The notes: a model not told the origin generated them from the letters alone. A DNA stretch of 64,000 nucleotides from Natrinema salifodinae (GCF_900110455.1 NZ_FOIS01000002.1:620001-684000); one strand, 5' to 3'; shown: positions 25,128 through 32,429, numbered from the stretch's first letter. A program made the numbers and translations.

Positions 25128-25230
25128 CGCGCTCGCGATAACTACAGATACGAACTCATCACCAGCGAGGATAGAATATCAATACTCCCAACAATTTACC
25201 TTGTTAGAACGACATAGACAGAATAAGAGT

Positions 25231-25776
25231 GTGGCACGAACAGGAAAACGTCGGTGGCGGTATGCAACCGACACTGATCTTGAAGACGAGATCCGGTCTA
25301 ATACCCTCCCACGGGTCAAATCTGCACTCTCTGATCCCGTCAGCTCTGATTGTCCGAATAGCTGCTTGTGCCACAATGTCGATGAACGACGGATAGCAGA
25401 ACTTCTGAAGGGGTTTGCCGATGGATCGCTGTGGACTGATGGTGTCTACGTTCTCGAGTGTCGCCAACGGACGGTCACTGAAAAAGTGCTTCGCGAGGAA
25501 TTCCACCTTCAAACGGATCGAAGGTGGGCACATCGAGCACAGGAAAGAGACCGCCTATTGTATGTTGGCGTAACTCAGAGAGCCGCGACCCGATTGAAAC
25601 AACATGCTGCAGGTCGGGGACGAGGAGCCCACTTCACTCAAATCTTCCCGGCCAGTCGGCTACTTTCGATTGACTGGTACGGATCAACTTCTGAGGCCTA
25701 TCGAGCAGAACCAATTACGGCCGATGTCCTGGATGAAGTGACCAGTGATGATGTGTACGTATCGCAACCAGGGTGA
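25231..25776 (+). CDS. Array unit A: GIY-YIG-like protein
   Basis: The protein has 181 residues if the GTG at 25231 is used (a TTG at 25201 would add 10 residues). Residues about 70-165 resemble a GIY-YIG fold: DGVYVLEC for the GIY strand, then after about 30 residues LLYVGVTQRAATRLKQHAAG for the YIG strand and the catalytic-Arg helix, then GRGAHFTQIF. The tail has EAYRAE, which could hold the metal-binding Glu. A CPNSCLCHN cysteine cluster near residue 48 may bind zinc. Nuclease activity is inferred. It is the only gene between sites 1 and 2. Confidence 0.65.
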   Translation: MARTGKRRWRYATDTDLEDEIRSNTLPRVKSALSDPVSSDCPNSCLCHNVDERRIAELLKGFADGSLWTDGVYVLECRQRTVTEKVLREEFHLQTDRRWAHRAQERDRLLYVGVTQRAATRLKQHAAGRGRGAHFTQIFPASRLLSIDWYGSTSEAYRAEPITADVLDEVTSDDVYVSQPG

Positions 25777-25801
25777 TACTGAACACTACTTCACGAGCGC
25801 C

Positions 25802-25830
25802 TGTCCGGCTCTACTCTACTTCTCGGACAT
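25802..25830 (+). repeat. Cassette-array site 2
   Basis: Left arm TGTCCGGCTCT, centre ACTCTAC, right arm TTCTCGGACAT. Same length and orientation as site 1; 25 bp after the GIY-YIG-like gene stop. Confidence 0.8.
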
Positions 25831-25908
25831 GCTTCTATGGTCACTAATGACCTGTCATAACTAATATTCATCCCTAAATCTATTACAGTTTGATTCTAAC
25901 ACGATAGT

Positions 25909-26028
25909 ATGGGAACATGCCCTGGTTGCGATCGAGATGTAACGCCAGTCAATAAAGGTGGTATCGGACACGGAGTGAACGAATACGTCTGCCCAAAGTG
26001 TGATATTATTCTCGGAGTTACGTCCTGA
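25909..26028 (+). CDS. Array unit B: 39-aa zinc-ribbon protein
   Basis: A complete tiny gene: MGTCPGCDRDVTPVNKGG leads to a second knuckle VCPKCDIILG. The two CPxC knuckles (residues 4-7 and 29-32) form a classic zinc ribbon with nothing else. It fills the 243-bp interval between sites 2 and 3, so this unit is a one-gene cassette. Partner or target is unknown; such ribbons often bind nucleic acid or act as antitoxin-like adaptors. Confidence 0.65.
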   Translation: MGTCPGCDRDVTPVNKGGIGHGVNEYVCPKCDIILGVTS

Positions 26029-26073
26029 CGAATCGCAGACTAAATTCACCGGAAAATCGACTCCGGAACACCC

Positions 26074-26102
26074 TATCCGGCACTACTACGATTCTCGGAC
26101 AT
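26074..26102 (+). repeat. Cassette-array site 3
   Basis: Left arm TATCCGGCACT, centre ACTACGA, right arm TTCTCGGACAT. Same orientation; 45 bp after the zinc-ribbon gene. Confidence 0.8.
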
Positions 26103-26149
26103 CAGCATCGTCCCGTATTCTTTTAAATTAGTGAATGATATCAGACGCT

Positions 26150-26308
26150 ATGCCCGTGTTCGAGATTCTCAAGTCGCTCTTCGGCTCAGCAGTTATTGGG
26201 TTCGGTTTATTTCTCCTCGCTATGGTCTTGTTTGGGATGGTCTTAGGAGTGTTATATCTTGGCCCCCATCGACCTAATCGAAGGAGGAAACGCCATAAGA
26301 GGAGGTAG
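26150..26308 (+). CDS. Array unit C: 52-aa single-span membrane protein
   Basis: MPVFEILKSLFGSAVIGFGL continues into a long hydrophobic helix (FLLAMVLFGMVLGVLYLG) and ends in a strongly basic tail (NRRRKRHKRR). One transmembrane helix with a positive cytoplasmic end is predicted. It is convergent with the HEXXH membrane protein gene in the same unit, 41 bp apart. Small proteins of this shape include toxins and membrane-complex subunits; no evidence distinguishes them. Confidence 0.6.
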   Translation: MPVFEILKSLFGSAVIGFGLFLLAMVLFGMVLGVLYLGPHRPNRRRKRHKRR

Positions 26309-26349
26309 CAGTAGGCCTCGCGGTCAGTAGACTATCTGTACTCATCATC

Positions 26350-26736
26350 CTATTCAGGCGAATTCATCCAATCATCGGGTGTAGCTAAGGACTGAATGTC
26401 CTTCCGACTCACCAGTCCTGCAGCAACCAAAGGGAGACGAACAAAAACATCAAACCATTGGCCAGCGTGGACGAGTGGTTGCACTTCGTACCAGAATATG
26501 AGTACACCTGGCAATAGTAGAATAAGGGGTGCCCCTCCGGAGAGTCTATACACGAATGGACGCACATCTGTGCTGCTCCAGTCAACACTACATGGGAAAA
26601 TCTTGAAGCAGAATACCATCTCGTGCTGGCGAGTCCAAGGGACGCCAGCGAGGTAGTGTGTTCCCTCGTGAGCCCACATCCCGATGTAGGCCGTAGTAAA
26701 GAGTACGATGAGTGGATGCCGATTTCCGAACAACAT
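26350..26736 (-). CDS. Array unit C: membrane protein with HEXXH motif (putative metalloprotease)
   Basis: The protein has 128 residues from ATG at 26736; an open extension upstream would run through site 4 and is rejected. Predicted helices are LIVLFTTAYIGMWAHEGTHYL, APLILLLPGVLIFWYEV and VFVRLPLVAAGLV. The first contains HEGTH, a zinc-metalloprotease HEXXH, placed inside a membrane helix as in site-2-protease or DUF3267-like proteins. The third zinc ligand is not obvious. A role in membrane proteolysis is plausible but unproved. Confidence 0.6.
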   Translation of the reverse strand: MLFGNRHPLIVLFTTAYIGMWAHEGTHYLAGVPWTRQHEMVFCFKIFPCSVDWSSTDVRPFVYRLSGGAPLILLLPGVLIFWYEVQPLVHAGQWFDVFVRLPLVAAGLVSRKDIQSLATPDDWMNSPE

Positions 26737-26804
26737 CCGTCCTCTTTGCACCGTCGAATAATAATTTTCTGGATAGAGAGAAGGAATACCACTCCACGAT
26801 CGTC

Positions 26805-26833
26805 CGTCCGACTCTACCGCAATTCTCGGACAC
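26805..26833 (+). repeat. Cassette-array site 4
   Basis: Left arm CGTCCGACTCT, centre ACCGCAA, right arm TTCTCGGACAC. Same orientation; 68 bp upstream of the HEXXH gene start and 80 bp before the next gene. Confidence 0.8.
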
Positions 26834-26913
26834 AAATTTGCGGTACTAGCCATGACCAGACTCGACAGACTATATACACAGTAATTATTACATATCAAGC
26901 AGACCACTCGGTA

Positions 26914-27915
26914 ATGCGTAGCTGGTTGAGAGGTCTTGAGTGGTTTGCTGGAGAACTGTTATCGTTTCTTGGGTTTCTACTCCCCGTTTTAGCCACTTTT
27001 GCCGCTGTTTTCTTAGGTGTCTATCTCAATGGGGTTGTCGATAGGGAGCGCAAACGAGAGATGAAAATCTTCCGCCCACTTTTGGACGAGACGGGCGAAG
27101 TAAAGGACGCTTCCGCATCGAAGCCGATCCGCTCTCTGATCGAGGATGGAGAACATCGTTCGGTATTGCTCGACGTCCGTCCCGTGGAATTCCATACAAT
27201 GGATCAGACAACTCGAAAAGAACTCATGGCGTATCTGAAAGCAGTGGGACGGTTGGCGGAACTAGATGACCCCACGCTCGCGGCGAGTGCAGTGCTTCAC
27301 GAGAGCGGATACGGAAAGCACTTCACAGAACAACTCCCCTCAGATATGTTGCTTAAACCGGACGAAGGAATTCAATCAGAGAAATCGATCTCGGGGCCAG
27401 GCCCACATATTGTATCCGGCCGTCGAACCGTCATTTCCGGCCCGAATGCGGTCCTACCATCACGCTCCACGAAGGTCAGCAGTGATGCCCGTCAACCGTT
27501 ACTACCTATTTTGGTCGAAAACGCATCACTGCTCATTGAGTTGGACTCTGGTGCAGAACTTCGAGCAGTTTTCGAGTCCCATACCGATATCGATGTCGGA
27601 TATCTTGACGAGCAATGTCCGAATTGGGCTGACGAACTCTGGAAAACATTGCAGCGACCATGGAAGGGGGAGCCAATCAACTATGAGGACGGACTGGCCA
27701 GTAATGACAAAAGTTCTGATGATAAGAGCCAGCATATTGTAAAAGGGGAGGACTTTCGAGGAGTTCTCACAAGTGCAGGAATCGCGTTACAACTTCGTCG
27801 TATGAAACAACGATACCAGGTGATTAATCACGCGGAGCAGTTGCACGGACAACTTCTTGTCCGCCTATCACGACCATTGTACCATCCGAAGCGAATTCTA
27901 CTTGCCAGACACTGA
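26914..27915 (+). CDS. Array unit D: unknown membrane-anchored protein
   Basis: The protein has 333 residues from ATG at 26914; the frame is open upstream, but that part overlaps site 4 and the opposite-strand gene. An N-terminal hydrophobic stretch (ELLSFLGFLLPVLATFAAVFLGVYLNGVV) gives one or two membrane helices. A soluble part follows with a beta-rich middle (LLDVRPVEFHTMDQ, LLIELDSGAELRAVFES) and a basic helical C-terminus (LRRMKQRYQVINHAEQLHGQ). No known domain is recognised. It ends 17 bp before site 5 and is the sole gene of the unit. Confidence 0.65.
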   Translation: MRSWLRGLEWFAGELLSFLGFLLPVLATFAAVFLGVYLNGVVDRERKREMKIFRPLLDETGEVKDASASKPIRSLIEDGEHRSVLLDVRPVEFHTMDQTTRKELMAYLKAVGRLAELDDPTLAASAVLHESGYGKHFTEQLPSDMLLKPDEGIQSEKSISGPGPHIVSGRRTVISGPNAVLPSRSTKVSSDARQPLLPILVENASLLIELDSGAELRAVFESHTDIDVGYLDEQCPNWADELWKTLQRPWKGEPINYEDGLASNDKSSDDKSQHIVKGEDFRGVLTSAGIALQLRRMKQRYQVINHAEQLHGQLLVRLSRPLYHPKRILLARH

Positions 27916-27932
27916 CCACAGCCAAGACTGGC

Positions 27933-27961
27933 TATCCGACTCTATCAGTCTTCTCGGACAC
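27933..27961 (+). repeat. Cassette-array site 5
   Basis: Left arm TATCCGACTCT, centre ATCAGTC, right arm TTCTCGGACAC. Same orientation as the others. Confidence 0.8.
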
Positions 27962-27986
27962 CCCCGTCAGAGATGAGAAGATGGCT

Positions 27987-28283
27987 TTATTCTCGAAGGC
28001 GAAGTGACCCTTCAGGAACAGTATAGGTTGTTGTTCCCGACTTGAGTTCTCCGTCGACGAGTACGAGATCGTGGATTCGATATAGGGGATCAGAATCATT
28101 CACCGCTTTGCCATAGTGTTCTGAGTACGTCAGTACAGTGCCATCAGAGCGCTTCACTTCCTCTTCACCGGCGACTTTGTCTGTCACCTTAAGAACGATG
28201 GCAGGATATGGATCTGCATCATAGCCGGGTGGCGACTCAGAGATTACTATGTCTTTCCTGCTGAATTTCGGAGCCTTCTCCAT
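27987..28283 (-). CDS. Array unit E: small beta-rich protein (98 aa)
   Basis: MEKAPKFSRKDIVISESPPG is followed by short strands (YPAIVLKVTDKVAG, TVLTYSEHYGKAV, LYRIHDLVLVDGEL), resembling a small SH3-like or beta-barrel fold. No motif identifies its activity. It is the only gene between sites 5 and 6 and is read against the array direction, so unit orientation is not fixed. Confidence 0.6.
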   Translation of the reverse strand: MEKAPKFSRKDIVISESPPGYDADPYPAIVLKVTDKVAGEEEVKRSDGTVLTYSEHYGKAVNDSDPLYRIHDLVLVDGELKSGTTTYTVPEGSLRLRE

Positions 28284-28364
28284 GATGCTCTACCAGATTA
28301 TCTGACTGACAATATATAAAGAATATTGGTTGAGTTGATCTCGAACCGATCGAGACGACAGAAG

Positions 28365-28393
28365 AGTCCAATACTGGATGAATTCTCGGACAC
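28365..28393 (+). repeat. Cassette-array site 6
   Basis: Left arm AGTCCAATACT (diverged), centre GGATGAA, right arm TTCTCGGACAC (intact). Exact 29-bp spacing; ends 3 bp before the stop codon of the HEPN-like gene. Confidence 0.75.
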
Positions 28394-28396
28394 CCT

Positions 28397-29350
28397 TTAT
28401 TGCGCTTTTTGATTGGAAACGGGCCGGATCGATTCATCATCTAATTCCCGTAAGTGAGATCTCAGCTCGTTCAACTCTTCTAATAAGTCGAGTGCGCTCA
28501 TACACTGACGGAGTGCTTCATCTCTCCCAACTTGTTCATAATCGGAATGAGCTACGTTGTTCCGATATTTAATTAGAATAGCAATCTGATGATACTGGCG
28601 ATCAGAAAGTACTTTCCCATGCTTTTCGGGCATATCTATTCGATTGAGTGCCTTGTTCCGGAAGTGAAATCTTGCGTCTTCCCAATCAATTTCGTCATTA
28701 TATGCACGAATAGATTTAACCTTTCTATCTCTTCCCAGCTGCAGTAAGCACTTTTCAACTGCTCGCCCCAAGACCAGTAGCGCTGTTGAATAATAGCCTA
28801 AGCAATAAAGATCAGCGGCCTCTCGAATAGTGCTCTTGTATTCTTTAGGTGTATCTTTCATATGGAAGTCAACATCCATGAACTCAAAAAATTCTGTTAA
28901 GCGACCCAAGATACCTTGAGAGAAAGCCTCAGATGTATTCTCACATATTCTTCGAGCTTCGCCGCAGAGTTGCCTTCGTTCATCAGGATCAGACTCTGCG
29001 TTTTGATAGCGCATTTCTTCAATTCGCCAATATCCATGCGCAATATCCTCTTTGAACGACCCAAACCAACTTTCATGCGCTAAATGAGGGAAATTCCAAG
29101 CAATTGCTTCGACATTCCTCATTAACCTTAATATCGCGCGACGGGAGTCACTGATCAGTTTCTTTGATGGTTCTTTCTCTTCTGATCCACATTGTTCAAC
29201 AAAACCCTCGAGAGTTTCTATATGATCTCTTATCTCGTCATAGAATTCCTTCAATTTGAAAATGCGATAAATGACGTTCGAGTTATGATGGTGCCATTCA
29301 TCATCGATATGGCGAAAGGCAATATTTTCACGTAGATCCTCCTGTGTCAT
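28397..29350 (-). CDS. Array unit F: HEPN/DUF4145-like helical protein
   Basis: The protein has 317 residues from ATG at 29350. It is entirely helical. The C-terminal half (about 180-300) has AADLYCLGYYSTALLVLGRAVEKCL followed by KYRNNVAHSDYEQVG. The R-x4-H motif (RNNVAH) is the signature of HEPN domains, many of which are RNases in toxin or anti-virus systems. The N-terminal half contains long helices (LKEFYDEIRDHIETLEGFVEQ). RNase activity is inferred. The gene reads against the array direction. Confidence 0.6.
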   Translation of the reverse strand: MTQEDLRENIAFRHIDDEWHHHNSNVIYRIFKLKEFYDEIRDHIETLEGFVEQCGSEEKEPSKKLISDSRRAILRLMRNVEAIAWNFPHLAHESWFGSFKEDIAHGYWRIEEMRYQNAESDPDERRQLCGEARRICENTSEAFSQGILGRLTEFFEFMDVDFHMKDTPKEYKSTIREAADLYCLGYYSTALLVLGRAVEKCLLQLGRDRKVKSIRAYNDEIDWEDARFHFRNKALNRIDMPEKHGKVLSDRQYHQIAILIKYRNNVAHSDYEQVGRDEALRQCMSALDLLEELNELRSHLRELDDESIRPVSNQKAQ

Positions 29351-29371
29351 AGGAACTGTCAACCACTATAA

Positions 29372-29400
29372 TGGCATATAACCTTCGTCTTCTCAAACAT
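29372..29400 (+). repeat. Possible decayed array site between units F and G
   Basis: The right-arm position reads TTCTCAAACAT (9 of 11 match to sites 2 and 3), but the left arm is mostly lost. It lies exactly between the HEPN-like gene and the next gene, where a site would be expected. It could be chance. Confidence 0.3.
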
Positions 29401-29496
29401 CCACCTTGGCGTATCACGACAAGTTCATTGACTGAAGAAGCATCACATCAGGATACGGGTTCCAAATGTGGGTTTAATGATAGGTGAGCGGCTTAC

Positions 29497-30384
29497 ATGG
29501 TACAACTAACAGATATGAACGAGCGAGAGTTGTATGCAGACGACTGGATGGGTGTCGACTGGAGCGAATGGCTATCTCTCGATCTGGTAGACGGTGATCT
29601 GACCGCAATTTCGACCGATCCAGGACTCTACCGCGTTCGCCATTGTGACCGTGACGGCCTCGAGTACATCGGTCAAACCGGTCGGAGTACACGCGGACGG
29701 GTGAGTGCATTGGCACGAAACGTCCACTCTAAGGAGATGCCGTTCCGCGATCCGCACACCGCTGCTCCGTGCCTCTGGGCAGTTCGTGATCGAGACGGAC
29801 CGGCGTTCGAAGTGTCGACCGCGACACCGTCGCTCGCTACTCACGACCAGGACCGAAAAGGCCTCGAGGAAGCACTCATCGCGATAGCACGTCGCGAAAT
29901 GGGTAAAAGTCCGACCGCGAACTTCGGTCGGATCATCCCCGGCTACTCACAGTCAGGATACCGAAGTGATGGATACGTGGGTGGCCCGCTCAAGGAGGGA
30001 GAGGCCGAATCAAACACCGAACCCGGTCGGGGGCCAGTTCCGTGGAAAAACGTCGACGACGTGACTGCATCCGATTGGATGGGTCTCGAGTGGAGTGGCC
30101 CCTATCGGCTTGAAGATCGACTTGAGCCGGATCTACCCGACGCGGGTGTCTACCGAATTTGGTACGAAGGTGACGCGCCACCACTGGCGTATATCGGCGA
30201 GACGAAAGCATTCTCACGACGACTCCGGCAACACGAGAACACGTTTGGTAGTGAGGCGCTGTTTTCAGTAGCCGTCCCAGACGGAATGGACGCAAAACAC
30301 AAGCGAACCGAGGTCGAGACTGACCTGATTGGTACGCACTATCTCGTGACACAGCGATCACCGACAGCGCAGTTCGGGAATTGA
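29497..30384 (+). CDS. Array unit G: protein with two tandem GIY-YIG-like domains
   Basis: The protein has 295 residues. Two homologous halves each begin with a W-rich lead (ADDWMGVDWSEWLSLD and ASDWMGLEWSGPYRLE) and continue into GIY-YIG strands: PGLYRVRHCD with LEYIGQTGRSTRGRV, and AGVYRIWYEG with LAYIGETKAFSRRLRQHEN. Each half keeps the YIG and the following Arg helix. Glu residues downstream (EEALIAIARREMG, EVETDLIGTHYL) may be the metal ligands. Internal duplication of a nuclease-like domain is evident. Start 29497 is used; an ATG at 29515 is an alternative. Confidence 0.65.
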   Translation: MVQLTDMNERELYADDWMGVDWSEWLSLDLVDGDLTAISTDPGLYRVRHCDRDGLEYIGQTGRSTRGRVSALARNVHSKEMPFRDPHTAAPCLWAVRDRDGPAFEVSTATPSLATHDQDRKGLEEALIAIARREMGKSPTANFGRIIPGYSQSGYRSDGYVGGPLKEGEAESNTEPGRGPVPWKNVDDVTASDWMGLEWSGPYRLEDRLEPDLPDAGVYRIWYEGDAPPLAYIGETKAFSRRLRQHENTFGSEALFSVAVPDGMDAKHKRTEVETDLIGTHYLVTQRSPTAQFGN

Positions 30385-30424
30385 GTTAGTAGCAGAGACC
30401 AGATTCGGCGCAGTCTACGAGTTT

Positions 30425-30453
30425 TGTCGGACTCTGTTCCCATCCTCAGACAC
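30425..30453 (+). repeat. Cassette-array site 7
   Basis: Left arm TGTCGGACTCT, centre GTTCCCA, right arm TCCTCAGACAC. One mismatch in the left arm and two in the right arm against site 1; spacing and orientation are kept. Confidence 0.75.
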
Positions 30454-30556
30454 ACCACTCGTAGTTGTACTCATACAAATCCACTAGATAGCAAATTCAG
30501 TTCATGGCGGAGATCAAATATCCTTTATGTGAATCTCCCAGACTATCTCCATAGAG

Positions 30557-31531
30557 ATGCCTCATTCAGGGAAACACCCACGCGATGACGTAAACCCGCT
30601 TTTTCGGAAGCTAACCCCAATAGGATATCACTATAACGGAAGAAACAATCAGAGGTTCGTCGGAACAGGATTTTTCTATTTTCATCAGTGGGGATTAGAT
30701 GATTATGATGACCCCAGTCTTCCTTCTACTGGACCATATCTCGTCACAAATAAGCACGTAATAAATCCACCTGATAAGAGTGATCCAGATTCACTTATCA
30801 TACACATCCGCCAATCCAGAGCCATAAGGGAGACAACCCGAAAAACTGTTGACCTTTATGATAGCGATGGATCGAAAAAATGGAGAGAGCATCCCGATAA
30901 TGAGTGGATCGATATTGCAGTCCTGCCCTTAGACTTCGATATCAAGTCTGCACATGCATTTCATCGTGCAGACATTCCTAATTATGGAAATGCTGTATCT
31001 GGTGGGGATGTTGCTAAAGTAATTGGTTATCCAAACTTACTAACTGATTTCCATTACCTTCCAATAATGCGAGATGCTTTGATTTCCAGCCCCTATCAAG
31101 TAGCTTATCATGATTCACCGTATTTCTTCATTGATTCAAGGTTACATAATGGTATGAGTGGAAGCCCTGTTATTCACATTCCAGATTATTATGAACTAAA
31201 TGATGTAGAATCGGACCTTAAAATCTCAGATGAGGAAGAAGAATTGATAGATTCTCTCCGAGTCACTGGTCCAGCAAAACGGCAGAGTCCGACATTATTG
31301 GGGATCCATTCTGATGAGGAATTTGAAACAGAAAGTCGACTCTCTCTTGATGATATTAGGGACAAGATCACAGATGACAATAGTGAACCAGGTCTAGAAG
31401 ATTATCTTGAGGAACTTGATAACCGACTAATGAGTGTGGAGCAAGATTCGGGGCTAAACCGAGTTTGGCACGCAAATCTGTTGGACGATATAATACGAAA
31501 CTGCGATAATGAGGATGTGGGCACTGTCTAG
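30557..31531 (+). CDS. Array unit H: trypsin-like serine protease, C-terminus cut by an IS
   Basis: The protein has 324 residues. The chymotrypsin-fold triad is visible: His in YLVTNKHVIN (about 74), Asp in DEWIDIAVLPLD in the variant NEWIDIAVL (about 117) and Ser in HNGMSGSPVI (about 202). FVGTGFFYF is the usual first strand. The last residues before the stop (VGTV) and the TAG itself come from the left end of the IS element, so the natural C-terminus and any right-hand array site are lost. Single trypsin-like proteases occur in anti-phage modules, but a role here is inference. Confidence 0.75.
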   Translation: MPHSGKHPRDDVNPLFRKLTPIGYHYNGRNNQRFVGTGFFYFHQWGLDDYDDPSLPSTGPYLVTNKHVINPPDKSDPDSLIIHIRQSRAIRETTRKTVDLYDSDGSKKWREHPDNEWIDIAVLPLDFDIKSAHAFHRADIPNYGNAVSGGDVAKVIGYPNLLTDFHYLPIMRDALISSPYQVAYHDSPYFFIDSRLHNGMSGSPVIHIPDYYELNDVESDLKISDEEEELIDSLRVTGPAKRQSPTLLGIHSDEEFETESRLSLDDIRDKITDDNSEPGLEDYLEELDNRLMSVEQDSGLNRVWHANLLDDIIRNCDNEDVGTV

Positions 31532-32261
31532 TTAAGCACCTCCGCTGGCGTCTGTCCGTTGAGTGACTGGTGTGGTCGTTGTATGTTATAATAGTGTCCA
31601 AATTGTTCAAGCCATTCGCGGACGCTCGCCCGACTGCCCACCCACGAGTTATGGAAGCGGTCAACTCGCATTTTGAAGGTATGAAACCACTTTTCAATCA
31701 GGTTTCGATCACCGTAGTCGAGCTGACCGCTCAACCCTAACCGAGAGAGGGCAGTCAGATATCCATAGCCATCGACGAGAAATACGGTATCGGAGAGATC
31801 GTGTTTCTTGGTCAATCGATGCAGGAACGCAGCGGCTGGATCGGTACCTCGTCGTCCAAACACTGTGACATCGAGAACGAGCCGAGAGTCTATGTCTATT
31901 GCAGCGTACACCCAAGACCAGTCGCCGTTAATCTTGACAGCGGTTTCATCAATGGCGACCCGCGACGGCTTCGCCGTCCTCAGAACGCTTCGCGTTCTGA
32001 TGGGCCGCACGAGAGCTTCGCTCTCGTGGACGTCAGCGGGTCTTGTACGCTGTCAGCCAGCCGATGTACCCAGTGCCAGATTGCTTGATGAGAGCGTTTG
32101 ACGCCGATCAAGCGAAGAATTGCTTGTGTCTCTCGAAGCGAACAGCCGGTCGCGTGGAGGCGGACGGCGAACACCCTGACGGGCGTCGCCGTCCGCTCAC
32201 GCTCCCAAGCTTCATCAAATTCCGTCGCGTAGCACTCGCTGAGCAGGTCTGCGAGCGTCAT
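31528..32261 (-). pseudogene. IS6-type DDE transposase broken by a hairpin-rich insertion
   Basis: The N-terminal part (RERTATPVRVFAVRLHATGC, HQAIWHWVHRLADSVQD) holds the HTH region. The C-terminal part holds the catalytic core: first Asp in AIDETAVKINGDWSW, then the NLIEKWFHTFKMRVDRFH segment with the last Glu, and the terminal RPHQSLNGQTPAEVLN. Between them about 56 extra bases with a stop codon shift the frame, so no full-length protein can be made from this copy. The extra bases are two GCGAAGC-loop palindromes. Confidence 0.75.
31964..32028. repeat. Three consecutive GCGAAGC/GCTTCGC hairpins in the transposase gene
   Basis: Perfect palindromes at 31964-31978 (GACGG-CTTCG-CCGTC), 31981-31999 (CAGAACG-CTTCG-CGTTCTG) and 32008-32028 (CACGAGAG-CTTCG-CTCTCGTG), with the same core loop. 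The first belongs to the transposase coding sequence; the other two are the insertion that broke it. d(GCGAAGC) is known to fold into an unusually stable mini-hairpin. Confidence 0.75.
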
Positions 32262-32306
32262 AGCCAAACTAGCTCTACGACCTGCTCGCTTCTCAAACCG
32301 CGCTAA

Positions 32307-32429
32307 CTAGACGGTGCCATCTCTCACATTGCCCTCTTCATCGACCAATCCAAGCGCCCGAAGCTCGCTCTTCGGGAGCACAACACCGCCCGACGTACGA
32401 CCAACTTGTACCAACTGATGGATCGGCAT
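32307..32429 (-). pseudogene. AbrB/SpoVT-like protein, 3' part cut by the IS
   Basis: MPIHQLVQVGRTSGGVVLPK begins a haloarchaeal AbrB-type DNA-binding protein. After 40 residues the frame runs into the IS right end and stops at the TAG in its inverted repeat (…DGTV). Full-length relatives continue beyond this with a C-terminal part. The gene was therefore truncated by the same IS that cut the protease gene on the other side. Confidence 0.65.

Larger units (their letters stand above)
31520..32318 (-). mobile_element. IS6-family-type insertion sequence, about 0.8 kb
   Basis: The ends are near-perfect inverted repeats: GGCACTGTCTAGTTA on the left and, on the opposite strand at the right, GGCACCGTCTAGTTA. 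The single transposase gene is on the minus strand. The 8-bp flanks (AGGATGTG left, ATCTCTCA right) do not match, so there is no target duplication. Both neighbouring genes are truncated at the IS, suggesting a deletion or recombination after insertion. Confidence 0.8.

Noticed and set aside
26309-26349. Possible array site between the small membrane gene and the HEXXH gene
   Set aside because: Only scattered matches to the arms; no 11-7-11 alignment.
25099-30453. The seven 29-bp repeats as a CRISPR array
   Set aside because: Intervals are 240-2000 bp and contain genes; repeats are inverted-arm sites, and no cas genes are present.
25099-30453. The seven repeats as transcription terminators
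   Set aside because: No T-runs follow, gene orientations vary while site orientation is fixed, and some sites lie upstream of genes.
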